This document shows, one piece after another, positions 18,736-26,077 of a stretch of DNA of 54,874 nucleotides; position 1 is the first letter of the stretch; each line of letters opens with the position of its first letter. Location: assembly GCA_013373085.1 (NCBI GenBank), contig JABXIM010000092.1:1-54874 (forward strand), given 5' to 3'. The notes beneath the pieces are model-generated. The model had not been told where the DNA came from and ran no database searches. It was given only the letters and a program-made list of their open reading frames with translations. This DNA comes from Oceanospirillaceae bacterium. Lineage in GTDB: Bacteria; Pseudomonadota; Gammaproteobacteria; Pseudomonadales; Balneatricaceae. Made by a program: the position numbers and the translations under genes.

Positions 18736-18743
18736 GACTGCCT

Positions 18744-21440
18744 ATGACAGCTGCCGTCACCGCTCCGAATGAAACCGAACTGCTGGACGTCGGAGCTCTC
18801 CGGCAGGCACTCGCCGAAGCAAGATCGCCGATTCCGGTCTTCAAGCAGCACATCCGGACGGCACAGGAGCGCATGCACAAGCGCTTCCGCGATGGCGAGG
18901 ACATTCGCAAGCTGATCTATGGCCGCGCCTGGCTCATCGACCAGATCCTGGCCGCCGCCTGGGAGCTGTTCGAATGGCCGGCGGACGAACATATCGCGCT
19001 GGTGGCGGTCGGCGGATACGGCCGCGGCGAGCTGCACCCGCACTCCGACATCGACATCCTGATCCTGCTCGAAGGTGTCGAGGCGGAATCCGCCGGCGAG
19101 AGTATCAGCGGCTTTCTGACGCTGCTCTGGGATATGAAGCTGGACATCGGTTCCAGCGTGCGGACAGTGGAGGAATGCTATCAGGAAGCGCGCAACGATA
19201 TCACCATCGCCACCAACCTGCTGGAATCACGGACCCTGGTCGGCAATACCGATTTGCAGGAGATCGTCTACGAGAAGGTCACGTCGGAAGGCGCCTGGAC
19301 CGACCGCGACTTTTTCCTGGCCAAGCTCAATGAGCAGCAGGACCGCCACGAACGCACCAACAATACCGAATACAACCTCGAGCCGAACCTCAAGACGTCG
19401 CCGGGCGGACTACGCGACCTGCAGACCATCGGCTGGGTCGCCAAGCGTCACTTCGGCGCCACCTATATCCGCGACCTGGTCGATCACGGCTTCCTGACCG
19501 AGTCCGAGCTGGACACCCTGAACAAGGGCGAGCTCTATCTATGGACGCTGCGCTATGCGTTGCATATGCACTGCAACCGTCGCGAAGACCGGCTGCTGTT
19601 CGACCACCAGCGCACCCTGGCAGAATTCTTCGGTTACAAGGACCAGCACGGCGCGCTTGCCGTGGAGCAGTTCATGAGCAAGTACTACCGGGTCGCCAAG
19701 GCGATGTCGGAGTTCAACAACATGCTGCTGCAGTACTTCGACGAAGCCATTCTGCGCGCCGACGACGAGCAGCGGATCAAGCCGCTGAACAACCGTTTCC
19801 AGATTCACAACGACTATATCGAGGCCCGGCACTCGCAGATTTTCGAGCACCACCCGTTCGCGCTGATGGAACTCTTTGTGCTGCTGGCGCAGAACCAGGA
19901 CATCAAGGGCGTACGCGCCTCCACGATCAAGCTGATCCGCGACCACCGCCATCTGATCGACGACGCTTTCCGCAACGACATCCGCAATACCTCGCTGTTC
20001 ATGGAGCTGCTGCGCTCGCCCGACGGCGTCTCCACCGAACTCAAGCGGATGAACCGCTACGGCATTCTCGGCCGCTACCTGCCGGAGTTCGGCGAGATCG
20101 TCGGCCAGATGCAGCACGACCTCTTTCATATATACACGGTCGATGCTCATACCCTGAAAGTCATCCAGATGATGCGCCAGCTGCGCCACATCGAACACCG
20201 CGAGCAGTTCCCGATCGTCTACCGCATCGTCAACCAGCTGCCCAAGATCGAACTGCTCTATATCGCCGGCCTGTACCACGACATCGCCAAGGGGCGCGGC
20301 GGCGACCACTCGGAACTCGGCGCCGAGGACGTACTGGAGTTCTGCCGCCGCCATCACCTGGGGAAATGGGATTCGCACCTGGTCGCCTGGCTGGTGCGCA
20401 ACCACCTGTTGATGTCGATGACGGCGCAGCGCCGCGATATCTCGGACCCGGAAGTGATACACCGCTTCGCCAAGCAGTGCGGCGACAGCGTTCACCTCGA
20501 CTACCTCTACGCGCTGACGGTGGCCGACATCAACGCCACCAACCACACACTGTGGAACAGCTGGCGCGCCACCCTGCTGCGTCAGCTGTACACCGAAACG
20601 CGCCGCGCGCTGCGCCGCGGCCTGGAAAATCCGGTCAACATCGACGACCGCATCGAACAGCTGCAAAAGGACGCACTGGCCGCACTGCGCCGCCGCGGTA
20701 TCCGCGAAGAAGCGGCACTGGCGGTCTGGAGCAACCTCGGCAACGACTACTTCCTGCGCGAAGACGCCCAGAGCGTCGCCTGGCACACCGAGGCGATCGT
20801 CGAGCACGGTGCCGAGCGGCTGCCGCTGGTACTGGTGCGCAAGACCTCGTACCGGATCAGTGAAGGCGCCACGGAAATATTCATTTACAGCGATGACCTG
20901 CCGACCCTGTTCCCGGCCACGGTGGCGACCCTGGACCAGCTTCACCTGAGCGTCCAGGATGCGCGCATCATCGTTACCGAAGATGGCCGTTCGCTGAATA
21001 CCTACTCGGTCCTGACCGAGGACAACCAGCCACTGTCCGAAAACCCGGACTACCTGGCGAACATCCGCGACACCCTGATCGAAGAGCTGGACGACCCCGA
21101 CGATTTTCCGGATATCATTCAGCGCCGCGTGCCGCGCACGCTGAAGCTGTTCGCCGCACCGACCCGCGTGATCATCAGCAACGATCCGCTGATGCAGCAC
21201 ACGGTACTGGAAGTCAGCAGCCCGGACCGCCCCGGCCTGCTGGCGCGAATCGGCCGTATTTTCGTCGACTTCGGCATTTCGGTACGCAAGGCCAAGATTG
21301 CCAGCATCGGCGAGCGCGTGGAGGACTATTTCTTCATCACCGACGCCAATGAACAGCCGATCAGCGACCCGGACCTCTGCCACCGGCTGCAGGAATGCAT
21401 CTGCAAGCAACTCGACGAGCAGATACAGCAGGAATCTTAG
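18744..21440 (+). CDS. glnD: Bifunctional uridylyltransferase/uridylyl-removing enzyme GlnD
   Basis: An 898-residue nitrogen sensor that uridylylates PII when glutamine is low and deuridylylates it when glutamine is high. The nucleotidyltransferase motif GGYGRGELHPHSDID is near residues 89-103. The HD hydrolase site (LYHDIAKGRGGDHSELG) is near 510. Two C-terminal ACT domains that bind glutamine start near 700 and 810 (EVSSPDRPGLLARIG). The ATG at 18744 has TAGGA 7 nt upstream. It follows map after 8 bp. In Pseudomonas, dapC usually comes next; here a REP-type palindrome starts at the first base after the stop codon. Confidence 0.97.
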   Translation: MTAAVTAPNETELLDVGALRQALAEARSPIPVFKQHIRTAQERMHKRFRDGEDIRKLIYGRAWLIDQILAAAWELFEWPADEHIALVAVGGYGRGELHPHSDIDILILLEGVEAESAGESISGFLTLLWDMKLDIGSSVRTVEECYQEARNDITIATNLLESRTLVGNTDLQEIVYEKVTSEGAWTDRDFFLAKLNEQQDRHERTNNTEYNLEPNLKTSPGGLRDLQTIGWVAKRHFGATYIRDLVDHGFLTESELDTLNKGELYLWTLRYALHMHCNRREDRLLFDHQRTLAEFFGYKDQHGALAVEQFMSKYYRVAKAMSEFNNMLLQYFDEAILRADDEQRIKPLNNRFQIHNDYIEARHSQIFEHHPFALMELFVLLAQNQDIKGVRASTIKLIRDHRHLIDDAFRNDIRNTSLFMELLRSPDGVSTELKRMNRYGILGRYLPEFGEIVGQMQHDLFHIYTVDAHTLKVIQMMRQLRHIEHREQFPIVYRIVNQLPKIELLYIAGLYHDIAKGRGGDHSELGAEDVLEFCRRHHLGKWDSHLVAWLVRNHLLMSMTAQRRDISDPEVIHRFAKQCGDSVHLDYLYALTVADINATNHTLWNSWRATLLRQLYTETRRALRRGLENPVNIDDRIEQLQKDALAALRRRGIREEAALAVWSNLGNDYFLREDAQSVAWHTEAIVEHGAERLPLVLVRKTSYRISEGATEIFIYSDDLPTLFPATVATLDQLHLSVQDARIIVTEDGRSLNTYSVLTEDNQPLSENPDYLANIRDTLIEELDDPDDFPDIIQRRVPRTLKLFAAPTRVIISNDPLMQHTVLEVSSPDRPGLLARIGRIFVDFGISVRKAKIASIGERVEDYFFITDANEQPISDPDLCHRLQECICKQLDEQIQQES

Positions 21441-21534
21441 GTAGGAGCGGCGCCCCCAAAAATACGGACACGTCCCCGCCGCAAATGGTTTCGGCGTCGC
21501 CAGACACTATTCGCACCGGGGGCGGCGCTCCTAC
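21441..21534. repeat. REP-type inverted pair after glnD
   Basis: Two REP-like units face each other: GTAGGAGCGGCGCCCCC (21441-21457) and, on the other strand, GTAGGAGCGCCGCCCCC (complement of 21518-21534), 16 of 17 matching. The left unit also carries CCCAAA at offset 14, TACGG at offset 22 and CAC at offset 28. The pair inside lnt has the same three blocks at identical offsets. It begins at the first base after the glnD stop. Confidence 0.8.
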
Positions 21535-21563
21535 GATCGCAGTTTCAATCAGAGGAGATACCC

Positions 21564-21860
21564 ATGGACAGCAACACCCGCACCGAAATCGAAGCGGCGG
21601 TCTTCCGCCGCCTGCTGCAGCACCTGGACAGCCGCAAGGATGTGCAGAACATAGAACTGATGAACCTGGCCGGTTTCTGCCGTAACTGCCTGTCGAAATG
21701 GTACGTTGCTGCCGCCACGGAGCGTGGTGAGGATGTCGATTACGATCAGGCCCGCGAGCTGGTGTACGGCGAGCCCTACGCCGACTGGAAGGAGAAATAC
21801 CAGCAGGAAGCGACACCGGAGCAGCTGGCCGCATTCGAGGCGAAAAACAAGAAAGGGTGA
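21564..21860 (+). CDS. DUF1244 family protein
   Basis: A 98-residue protein of the DUF1244 family, recognised from FRRLLQHLDSRKDVQNIELM and GFCRNCLSKWY, and the acidic DVDYDQARELVYGEPYADWK stretch. Two Cys in a CRNC arrangement could bind metal, but no function is established. A strong Shine-Dalgarno (GAGGAG) lies 6 nt before the ATG. It is on the same strand as glnD, separated by the REP pair, and convergent with flgP across repeat element A. No signal peptide or membrane segment is seen. Confidence 0.85.
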   Translation: MDSNTRTEIEAAVFRRLLQHLDSRKDVQNIELMNLAGFCRNCLSKWYVAAATERGEDVDYDQARELVYGEPYADWKEKYQQEATPEQLAAFEAKNKKG

Positions 21861-21870
21861 CGGGGATTGG

Positions 21871-22080
21871 CACGGACAGGAGGGTGGGTCTAGCGATGCA
21901 ATCGCAACCACTTACACGTTACTCCGACCGTTCGGACATCGCGTAACCCGCCATATCGATCACAGGCAGGATGGGCCAAGCGATGCAATGGCACAACATT
22001 TCCGCCAACCCGCAGCCGGGGCATCGTGGACCCATCATATCCATCGCGGTACCGATCGATTGCGTTCAGCCGGCATGGCG
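21871..22080 (+). repeat. Composite palindromic element, copy A
   Basis: Starts with CACGGACAGGAGGGTGGGT, shared with copies B and D. A first dyad pairs GGGT..GCGATG with CATCGC..ACCC. A second pairs GATGGGC..GCGATGC with GCATCG..ACCCATC around 21968-22035. The central block near 22037-22070 (ATCCATCGCGGTACCGATCG and onward) matches the other copies. It fills most of the 299-bp gap between the convergent DUF1244 gene and flgP; I see no gene in it. Confidence 0.75.
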
Positions 22081-22083
22081 CCA

Positions 22084-22106
22084 CCCCGAAACGCCCGGTT
22101 TCGGGG
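22084..22106. other. Perfect 9-bp hairpin near the flgP 3' end
   Basis: CCCCGAAAC (22084-22092) and GTTTCGGGG (22098-22106) form a perfect stem with a 5-nt loop. No T-run follows on either strand, so it is a stable structure between convergent genes rather than a clear intrinsic terminator. Confidence 0.55.
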
Positions 22107-22159
22107 TACGCTCCTGCGGCCCTCCAGCCAAGCTACGAGGCGACCAGCGACCGGGACCG

Positions 22160-22648
22160 TCAGGGCGCCTGGCAGGGGCTGCGCTTGCGGGCGCAGCCCT
22201 CATATTCAGTGCCATCCGATACCACCCAGGCCCGCTGCACCTGGTTCAGGTCGAGCTCCAGCGTGGTGGCGTAGGTGTCGTCCTGCACCGGGAAGGTCTT
22301 GACCACCCGCGCGCCACGCACGATGCCGGCTACCGCCGCACGAAAGCGGTCATTCTGCAGCACCATGTCGCTGACCTGGGTTGTGCCGTAGAGGTACTGG
22401 CCGTGTACGACCGCCGCCAGCTCCTGGTAGGCCCGCAGTTTGGAGGCCCGCATCGCCATCAGCATGCGGTGCTGCTGGGTTTGCCCCGGCTGCAGGCTGA
22501 TCGGCGCATAACCGGTCACGCTGACGATATCCGGCCCCGACGCCTGCGGTGGCACGCTCCCGCTACCCGCCCCCAGGCTTCCGCAACCGGCCAACACCAG
22601 CACGGCCGACAGCACCAGGGCGGTCCTGGCCGCCAGTTTTTCCATCAT
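22160..22648 (-). CDS. flgP: Flagellar outer-ring lipoprotein FlgP (LPP20 family)
   Basis: A 162-residue lipoprotein with a signal peptide and lipobox (VLVLAGC). The mature part has the LPP20/FlgP look: an ALIS-like segment SVTGYAPISLQPGQTQQHRM, a helix (MLMAMRASKLRAYQELA), then VHGQYLYGTTQVSD and RGARVVKTFPVQDD. In Vibrio and Campylobacter FlgP is needed for motility and forms outer rings around the flagellar motor. Its start overlaps the flgO stop (ATGA), so the two are translationally coupled. The basic C terminus (CARKRSPCQ) with two Cys is not family-typical. Confidence 0.8.
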   Translation of the reverse strand: MMEKLAARTALVLSAVLVLAGCGSLGAGSGSVPPQASGPDIVSVTGYAPISLQPGQTQQHRMLMAMRASKLRAYQELAAVVHGQYLYGTTQVSDMVLQNDRFRAAVAGIVRGARVVKTFPVQDDTYATTLELDLNQVQRAWVVSDGTEYEGCARKRSPCQAP

Positions 22649-23340
22649 TGCGGACTCACCTCGCCATTGCGGTTCTCGATAATCATGCCCTGACCCAGCG
22701 CGGTCAGTGGATCGTAGCCCGGCAAGGCGCCCTCCAGACGGGCATCGGTCACATGGGTCTGGGCGCTCGCCAACACCTGGCGCGTGGTCGTATCCAGCAC
22801 CCGGGCATTTAGGACCACGCCGTCCGGATAGCGTGCGTAAGTACCGGTGAGCACGAAGTAGATGCGGTAGCGGCTATTGAGCAGTGACAGGGATTGACGT
22901 GAAAGCGGCGGTTTCTCGGTCGTATTAAGACTCACGGCACGGAAATCGATGAGGTTGTACTGGGCCTGCTGTAACTGATAGATGAAGCTCTCCGCCAGGC
23001 GCTCCCCCACCGGACTGGTCGCCGGCACCTCGGCGCGGTCGAGGTCGGTGAACGGCAGCACTGCCATCGGCAGGCGCCGGACGCGATGCTCTCGCAGCCC
23101 CGTCGAAAGCTGCTGCGCCATCTGCGCGACCGCCTCGCTCATCGGATCGGTCGGCGCCTCGGGCGCCACCAGTACGAGCCCCGCGGATGCAGTCGCGTCC
23201 GGATCAGCCCCGAGTGCACCGCCCCCGCGCAGCTGCTGCAAGGCGCCTTCCCCGAGCGACTCGACCTGCACCGGCACCGGCTGCTGCGTCGTGCATCCTG
23301 CCAGCAGCAATCCGAAACTGACTGCGAACACTCTATTCAT
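22645..23340 (-). CDS. flgO: Flagellar outer-membrane lipoprotein FlgO
   Basis: A 231-residue FlgO-domain lipoprotein. I chose the ATG at 23340 because AAAAGGA lies 9 nt upstream; an ATG 9 bp earlier abuts the same Shine-Dalgarno with no spacing. The signal peptide ends in SFGLLLAGC. A Gly/Ala-rich linker follows, then the FlgO domain (AVLPFTDLDRAEVPATSPVG, GERLAESFIYQLQQAQYNLI, SRYRIYFVLTGTY). In Vibrio FlgO works with FlgP and FlgT to anchor the polar sheathed flagellum. It is divergent from flgT and coupled to flgP. Confidence 0.85.
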   Translation of the reverse strand: MNRVFAVSFGLLLAGCTTQQPVPVQVESLGEGALQQLRGGGALGADPDATASAGLVLVAPEAPTDPMSEAVAQMAQQLSTGLREHRVRRLPMAVLPFTDLDRAEVPATSPVGERLAESFIYQLQQAQYNLIDFRAVSLNTTEKPPLSRQSLSLLNSRYRIYFVLTGTYARYPDGVVLNARVLDTTTRQVLASAQTHVTDARLEGALPGYDPLTALGQGMIIENRNGEVSPQ

Positions 23341-23381
23341 CGAATTCATTCCTTTTGCGGCCAGCCTACGCCAAGCCATGT

Positions 23382-23397
23382 TGGCACACAAGCCGCA
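23382..23397 (+). promoter_or_regulatory. Candidate sigma-54 promoter toward flgT
   Basis: TGGCAC (23382-23387), 5 bp, then CCGCA (23393-23397): the -24 GG and -12 GC are present at correct spacing, with a poor TT in the -12 box. A weaker minus-strand candidate (TTGCGC-N5-TTGCA, near 23413-23428) points at flgO. Polar flagellar T-ring genes are sigma-54 dependent in Vibrio, so the position is plausible. Confidence 0.4.
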
Positions 23398-23549
23398 ACC
23401 AAGGCGGCGATTTGCAAGGGCTGCGCAAATTGCATACTTTACCGGGGACAAGCCGCAAGTTGTAAGCAACGAGCCGTAAGCAGCGAGCCCCTTCCGGCGG
23501 CTCGACGCTTAGAACGTGCAGTTTTCTTAGTATCGGTCAGGATGCCCAG

Positions 23550-24743
23550 ATGTTTAGCCACTTGATTCGCGCCCTCGGACTTTTCCTGCTTCTCCAGGCC
23601 CAGGTGGCGGGCGCCCACAGCATCGAGGCCGAAGGCCGCGCCGCCATCGTCGGCAACGACCTAGCCTCGGCCCGCCGACACGCCATCCTGGACGCGACCG
23701 AGCAGGCCTCGCTGCAGGCGGCCGCTTACATCAGCGTGACCCAGCAGGTCAACAACGGTGTGCTGGAAGTCGATAATCTGCACATGGGGGCGCTCGGCAC
23801 CGTCAGCAACGTCCAGGTCATCAGTGAAGAGCGGCAGGGTCACTGGCTGCTGGTACGCATCCGCGCCGACATCGAGACGGAGCAGGGCTGCAGTAATGGT
23901 TCCGGGCACGCCTACCGCAATCACGTCGCGGTGACCGCGTTCCCGCTGCTGCACCCCCTGCAGGCGAACCTGGGCCGGCTCGACGGCATCGAAAGTGCGC
24001 TGCCGGCACTGCTGGCACAGGCCCTGGACCACAACCCGAACCTGCAGAGCCACGATGCCAGCCATTACAGCCTGATGCAGAATCCCGCAACGGCGCCCAC
24101 CCGGCAACTGTCCGATGCCAGCCTCAGCAATCTCGCCCCTGACGCTGGCCAACTCGGTGTGCAGTACCTCGTTTCCGGGGTTATCCGCGACCTGTCAATG
24201 GCATCCCCGGCAATTCATGGCGAGCAAAACCAGCTCAAGCACTGGTACAACCGCCTGCGCACACAGGACGCACGTTACCTGCGCACGCTGGAACTGGAGT
24301 TGTACGTACATGATGCCCTGACCGGCGCCCTACTGCTGCGCCGGCCTTACCGTACCGAGGAGCTCTGGAACCTGCCGCAGCACGAGGCCACCGGTTTCGA
24401 CACCGCCGCTTTCTGGGAACAGGATTTCGGCCGCGCAACCCGGCAGCTCGTCAACCGCATCAGCAGCGACATCGGCGAGCACCTGGCCTGCCAGCCATTC
24501 CGCGCCGAGATTCTAAGGGTCGAGAACGACCGCGTCTGGTTCCGCGCCGGCCGCAGCGACGGAATTGCCCGCGGCGATCGCCTGAGCCTCTACCGCCTCG
24601 AGCACAGCTTCGGCACCACGCTGGCCAACACGCGCCAGACACTGATCGTCGACGATGTCCAGGGCACCACGGCCAGCGGCACCTTCGCCGTTCTGGGGGA
24701 ACAGGTCAATATCCAGCGGGGCGACATGGTGGTGGCGCATTAG
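23550..24743 (+). CDS. flgT: Flagellar assembly protein FlgT
   Basis: A 397-residue secreted protein with a signal peptide (GLFLLLQAQVAGAHS). The N domain has the ALIS-like opening IEAEGRAAIVGNDLASARRH and then AILDATEQASLQAAAYIS. A middle TolB-N-like domain covers roughly residues 130-300 and a C-terminal domain holds RVWFRAGRSDGIARGDRLSL. This N-M-C layout matches Vibrio FlgT, which forms the H ring around the basal body and helps recruit MotX/MotY of sodium-driven motors. It is divergent from flgO-flgP. No other flagellar genes are in the window. Confidence 0.82.
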   Translation: MFSHLIRALGLFLLLQAQVAGAHSIEAEGRAAIVGNDLASARRHAILDATEQASLQAAAYISVTQQVNNGVLEVDNLHMGALGTVSNVQVISEERQGHWLLVRIRADIETEQGCSNGSGHAYRNHVAVTAFPLLHPLQANLGRLDGIESALPALLAQALDHNPNLQSHDASHYSLMQNPATAPTRQLSDASLSNLAPDAGQLGVQYLVSGVIRDLSMASPAIHGEQNQLKHWYNRLRTQDARYLRTLELELYVHDALTGALLLRRPYRTEELWNLPQHEATGFDTAAFWEQDFGRATRQLVNRISSDIGEHLACQPFRAEILRVENDRVWFRAGRSDGIARGDRLSLYRLEHSFGTTLANTRQTLIVDDVQGTTASGTFAVLGEQVNIQRGDMVVAH

Positions 24744-24902
24744 CGTTAAGCGTTCACAGTGGATCCGTTTCGCCTCACACCTCACACCAATTTTTCCGAT
24801 CGCCCCACGCTGGCAATAGTGAGCGCCGGCGTTTTTCCCTATACTGAGTGACCTTCGCCATCCCGGCGCATGTATCACCACGGATTCAAGGTTACCGATA
24901 CG

Positions 24903-25106
24903 ATGCAACAGAGTGAAATGTTCGCGTTACTGGAACGCAAGATCGAAGAGATGCTGGAAGAGGTCGAGCTGCTGCGTATGGAAGTCGCCGAACTGCGCGA
25001 TGCCAAGGCAGCACTGGAAACAGACAAGGCAGATTCCGTGCGTCGACTGCAGGGCCTGCTGGAGCGCTTCGAAAGCGCCGCCCAGGAACAGCAGTCCGCC
25101 GCCTGA
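24903..25106 (+). CDS. zapB: ZapB-like cell division coiled-coil protein
   Basis: A 67-residue protein that is almost wholly coiled coil (MFALLERKIEEMLEEVELLR and onward, with Leu/Met heptads). It resembles ZapB, which bridges Z-ring-associated ZapA and the nucleoid-bound MatP and assists divisome assembly in the cytoplasm. I took the ATG at 24903; an in-frame ATG 33 bp upstream lacks a good Shine-Dalgarno. The Gln-rich tail is short. Small coiled coils are easily confused, so TIGR02449-type or unrelated proteins remain possible. A bidirectional terminator follows. Confidence 0.6.
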   Translation: MQQSEMFALLERKIEEMLEEVELLRMEVAELRDAKAALETDKADSVRRLQGLLERFESAAQEQQSAA

Positions 25107-25120
25107 TGAGCGCCAGAAAC

Positions 25121-25151
25121 AAAAAGCCCGGCCAAATTGCCGGGCTTTTTT
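25121..25151. terminator. Bidirectional intrinsic terminator
   Basis: AAAAAGCCCGGC pairs with GCCGGGCTTTTTT around a 6-nt loop, giving a GC stem flanked by an A-run and a T-run. It serves both convergent genes, the ZapB-like gene on plus and the OmpA-type lipoprotein on minus. Confidence 0.93.
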
Positions 25152-25169
25152 GCGTTCGGAGCCGGCAAA

Positions 25170-25823
25170 TCAGCCGGCAGAGCCGCGAATAAAGACCTCG
25201 ACGCGACGGTTCTGCGACCGGCCGGCAGCGGTGTCGTTGCTCGCCACCGGATAGCGCGGACCGTAACCCTGGGTGCTGATACGCCCCTGAGCGACACCGC
25301 GACTGACCAGATAGCGGGCGACGCTGGTTGCGCGCTGCTCGGACAGATTCTGGTTCAGCTCGAAGGAGCCGGTGTTATCGGTGAAGCCATTGACGCCGAC
25401 AGCGGTCTTGTCGAACTCGTTCAGGACCAGCGCGACGTCATCCAGTACCGCATAAAAACCGGAGTCCAGCTGGGCGCTGCCGGTTTCGAAGGTGATATTG
25501 CCCGGCATGACCAGGCGGATATCGTCGCCGACGCGCTCGATACCGACACCGGTACCGTCGAGACGCTGACGCAACGCCATTTCCTGCTGATCCATGTAGT
25601 GACCGATGCCACCACCCACGGCACCGCCTACCAGCGCACCGACCAGGGCGCCACGGCCACGGTCATGATGATCCACGGCAGCCCCCAGCAAGGCTCCCGT
25701 GACAGCCCCGATACCGGCTCCCTTGGTGGCCTGAGCGGTTTTTTCCTCGCGGCTATAGGGGTCCAGCGTGGTACAACCGGCCAGAACCGCCATGGCCATT
25801 GCTAGAGTAATCGCTTTTTTCAT
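25170..25823 (-). CDS. OmpA-family lipoprotein (YiaD-like)
   Basis: A 217-residue outer-membrane lipoprotein. The signal peptide MKKAITLAMAMAVLAGC carries the lipobox. Next come glycine-zipper segments (KGAGIGAVTGALLGAA, GALVGALVGGAVGGGIG) that may insert in the membrane. An OmpA C-terminal peptidoglycan-binding domain follows from about residue 105, with FTDNTGSFELNQNLSEQRA and NRRVEVFI carrying the Asp and Arg that bind meso-DAP. The family tethers the outer membrane to peptidoglycan. It has its own promoter and a shared terminator, so it is probably monocistronic. Confidence 0.88.
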   Translation of the reverse strand: MKKAITLAMAMAVLAGCTTLDPYSREEKTAQATKGAGIGAVTGALLGAAVDHHDRGRGALVGALVGGAVGGGIGHYMDQQEMALRQRLDGTGVGIERVGDDIRLVMPGNITFETGSAQLDSGFYAVLDDVALVLNEFDKTAVGVNGFTDNTGSFELNQNLSEQRATSVARYLVSRGVAQGRISTQGYGPRYPVASNDTAAGRSQNRRVEVFIRGSAG

Positions 25824-25900
25824 CAGTGAAGTTCCCGTTTCAACTAGCGAGCCCGTAAATCCGGGGCACAAATCTGTAAACCCCCGGGCGGATAAAAAGC

Positions 25901-25928
25901 ATTATACCGCCCCCGCCTTAACCGGCAA
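25901..25928 (-). promoter_or_regulatory. Promoter of the OmpA-type lipoprotein gene
   Basis: On the minus strand a perfect -10 TATAAT (complement of 25901-25906) lies 16 bp from TTGCCG (complement of 25923-25928). The -10 sits inside an inverted repeat GGGCGG/CCGCCC (25886-25912), which could be an operator or a transcript hairpin. Confidence 0.6.
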
Positions 25929-25987
25929 TGAAAGCGATAGCTGCGGTTAACCGCCGGATTCTGCGCGGCTTCGTCCCGGAATAGCGC

Positions 25988-26016
25988 TGGTCAGCCCCCG
26001 GAACAACCGATAAAAT
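25988..26016 (+). promoter_or_regulatory. Candidate fabY promoter
   Basis: TGGTCA (25988-25993) and TAAAAT (26011-26016) are 17 bp apart, about 60 bp before the fabY start. The same -35 hexamer and spacing recur in front of miaB. Confidence 0.45.
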
Positions 26017-26077
26017 GTCTGCGCTCGAAAAAGGTCCTCTTTCATAATCAGTGTCCGTTCCATCCGAGGAGTCACCA

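Noticed and set aside
19539-21410. 623-codon minus-strand frame opposite glnD
   Set aside because: Mirror of glnD codon usage; no start signal or domain.
21871-22159. A small gene in the gap between the DUF1244 gene and flgP
   Set aside because: Short open frames here have no ribosome binding site and the sequence is explained by the repeated palindromic element.
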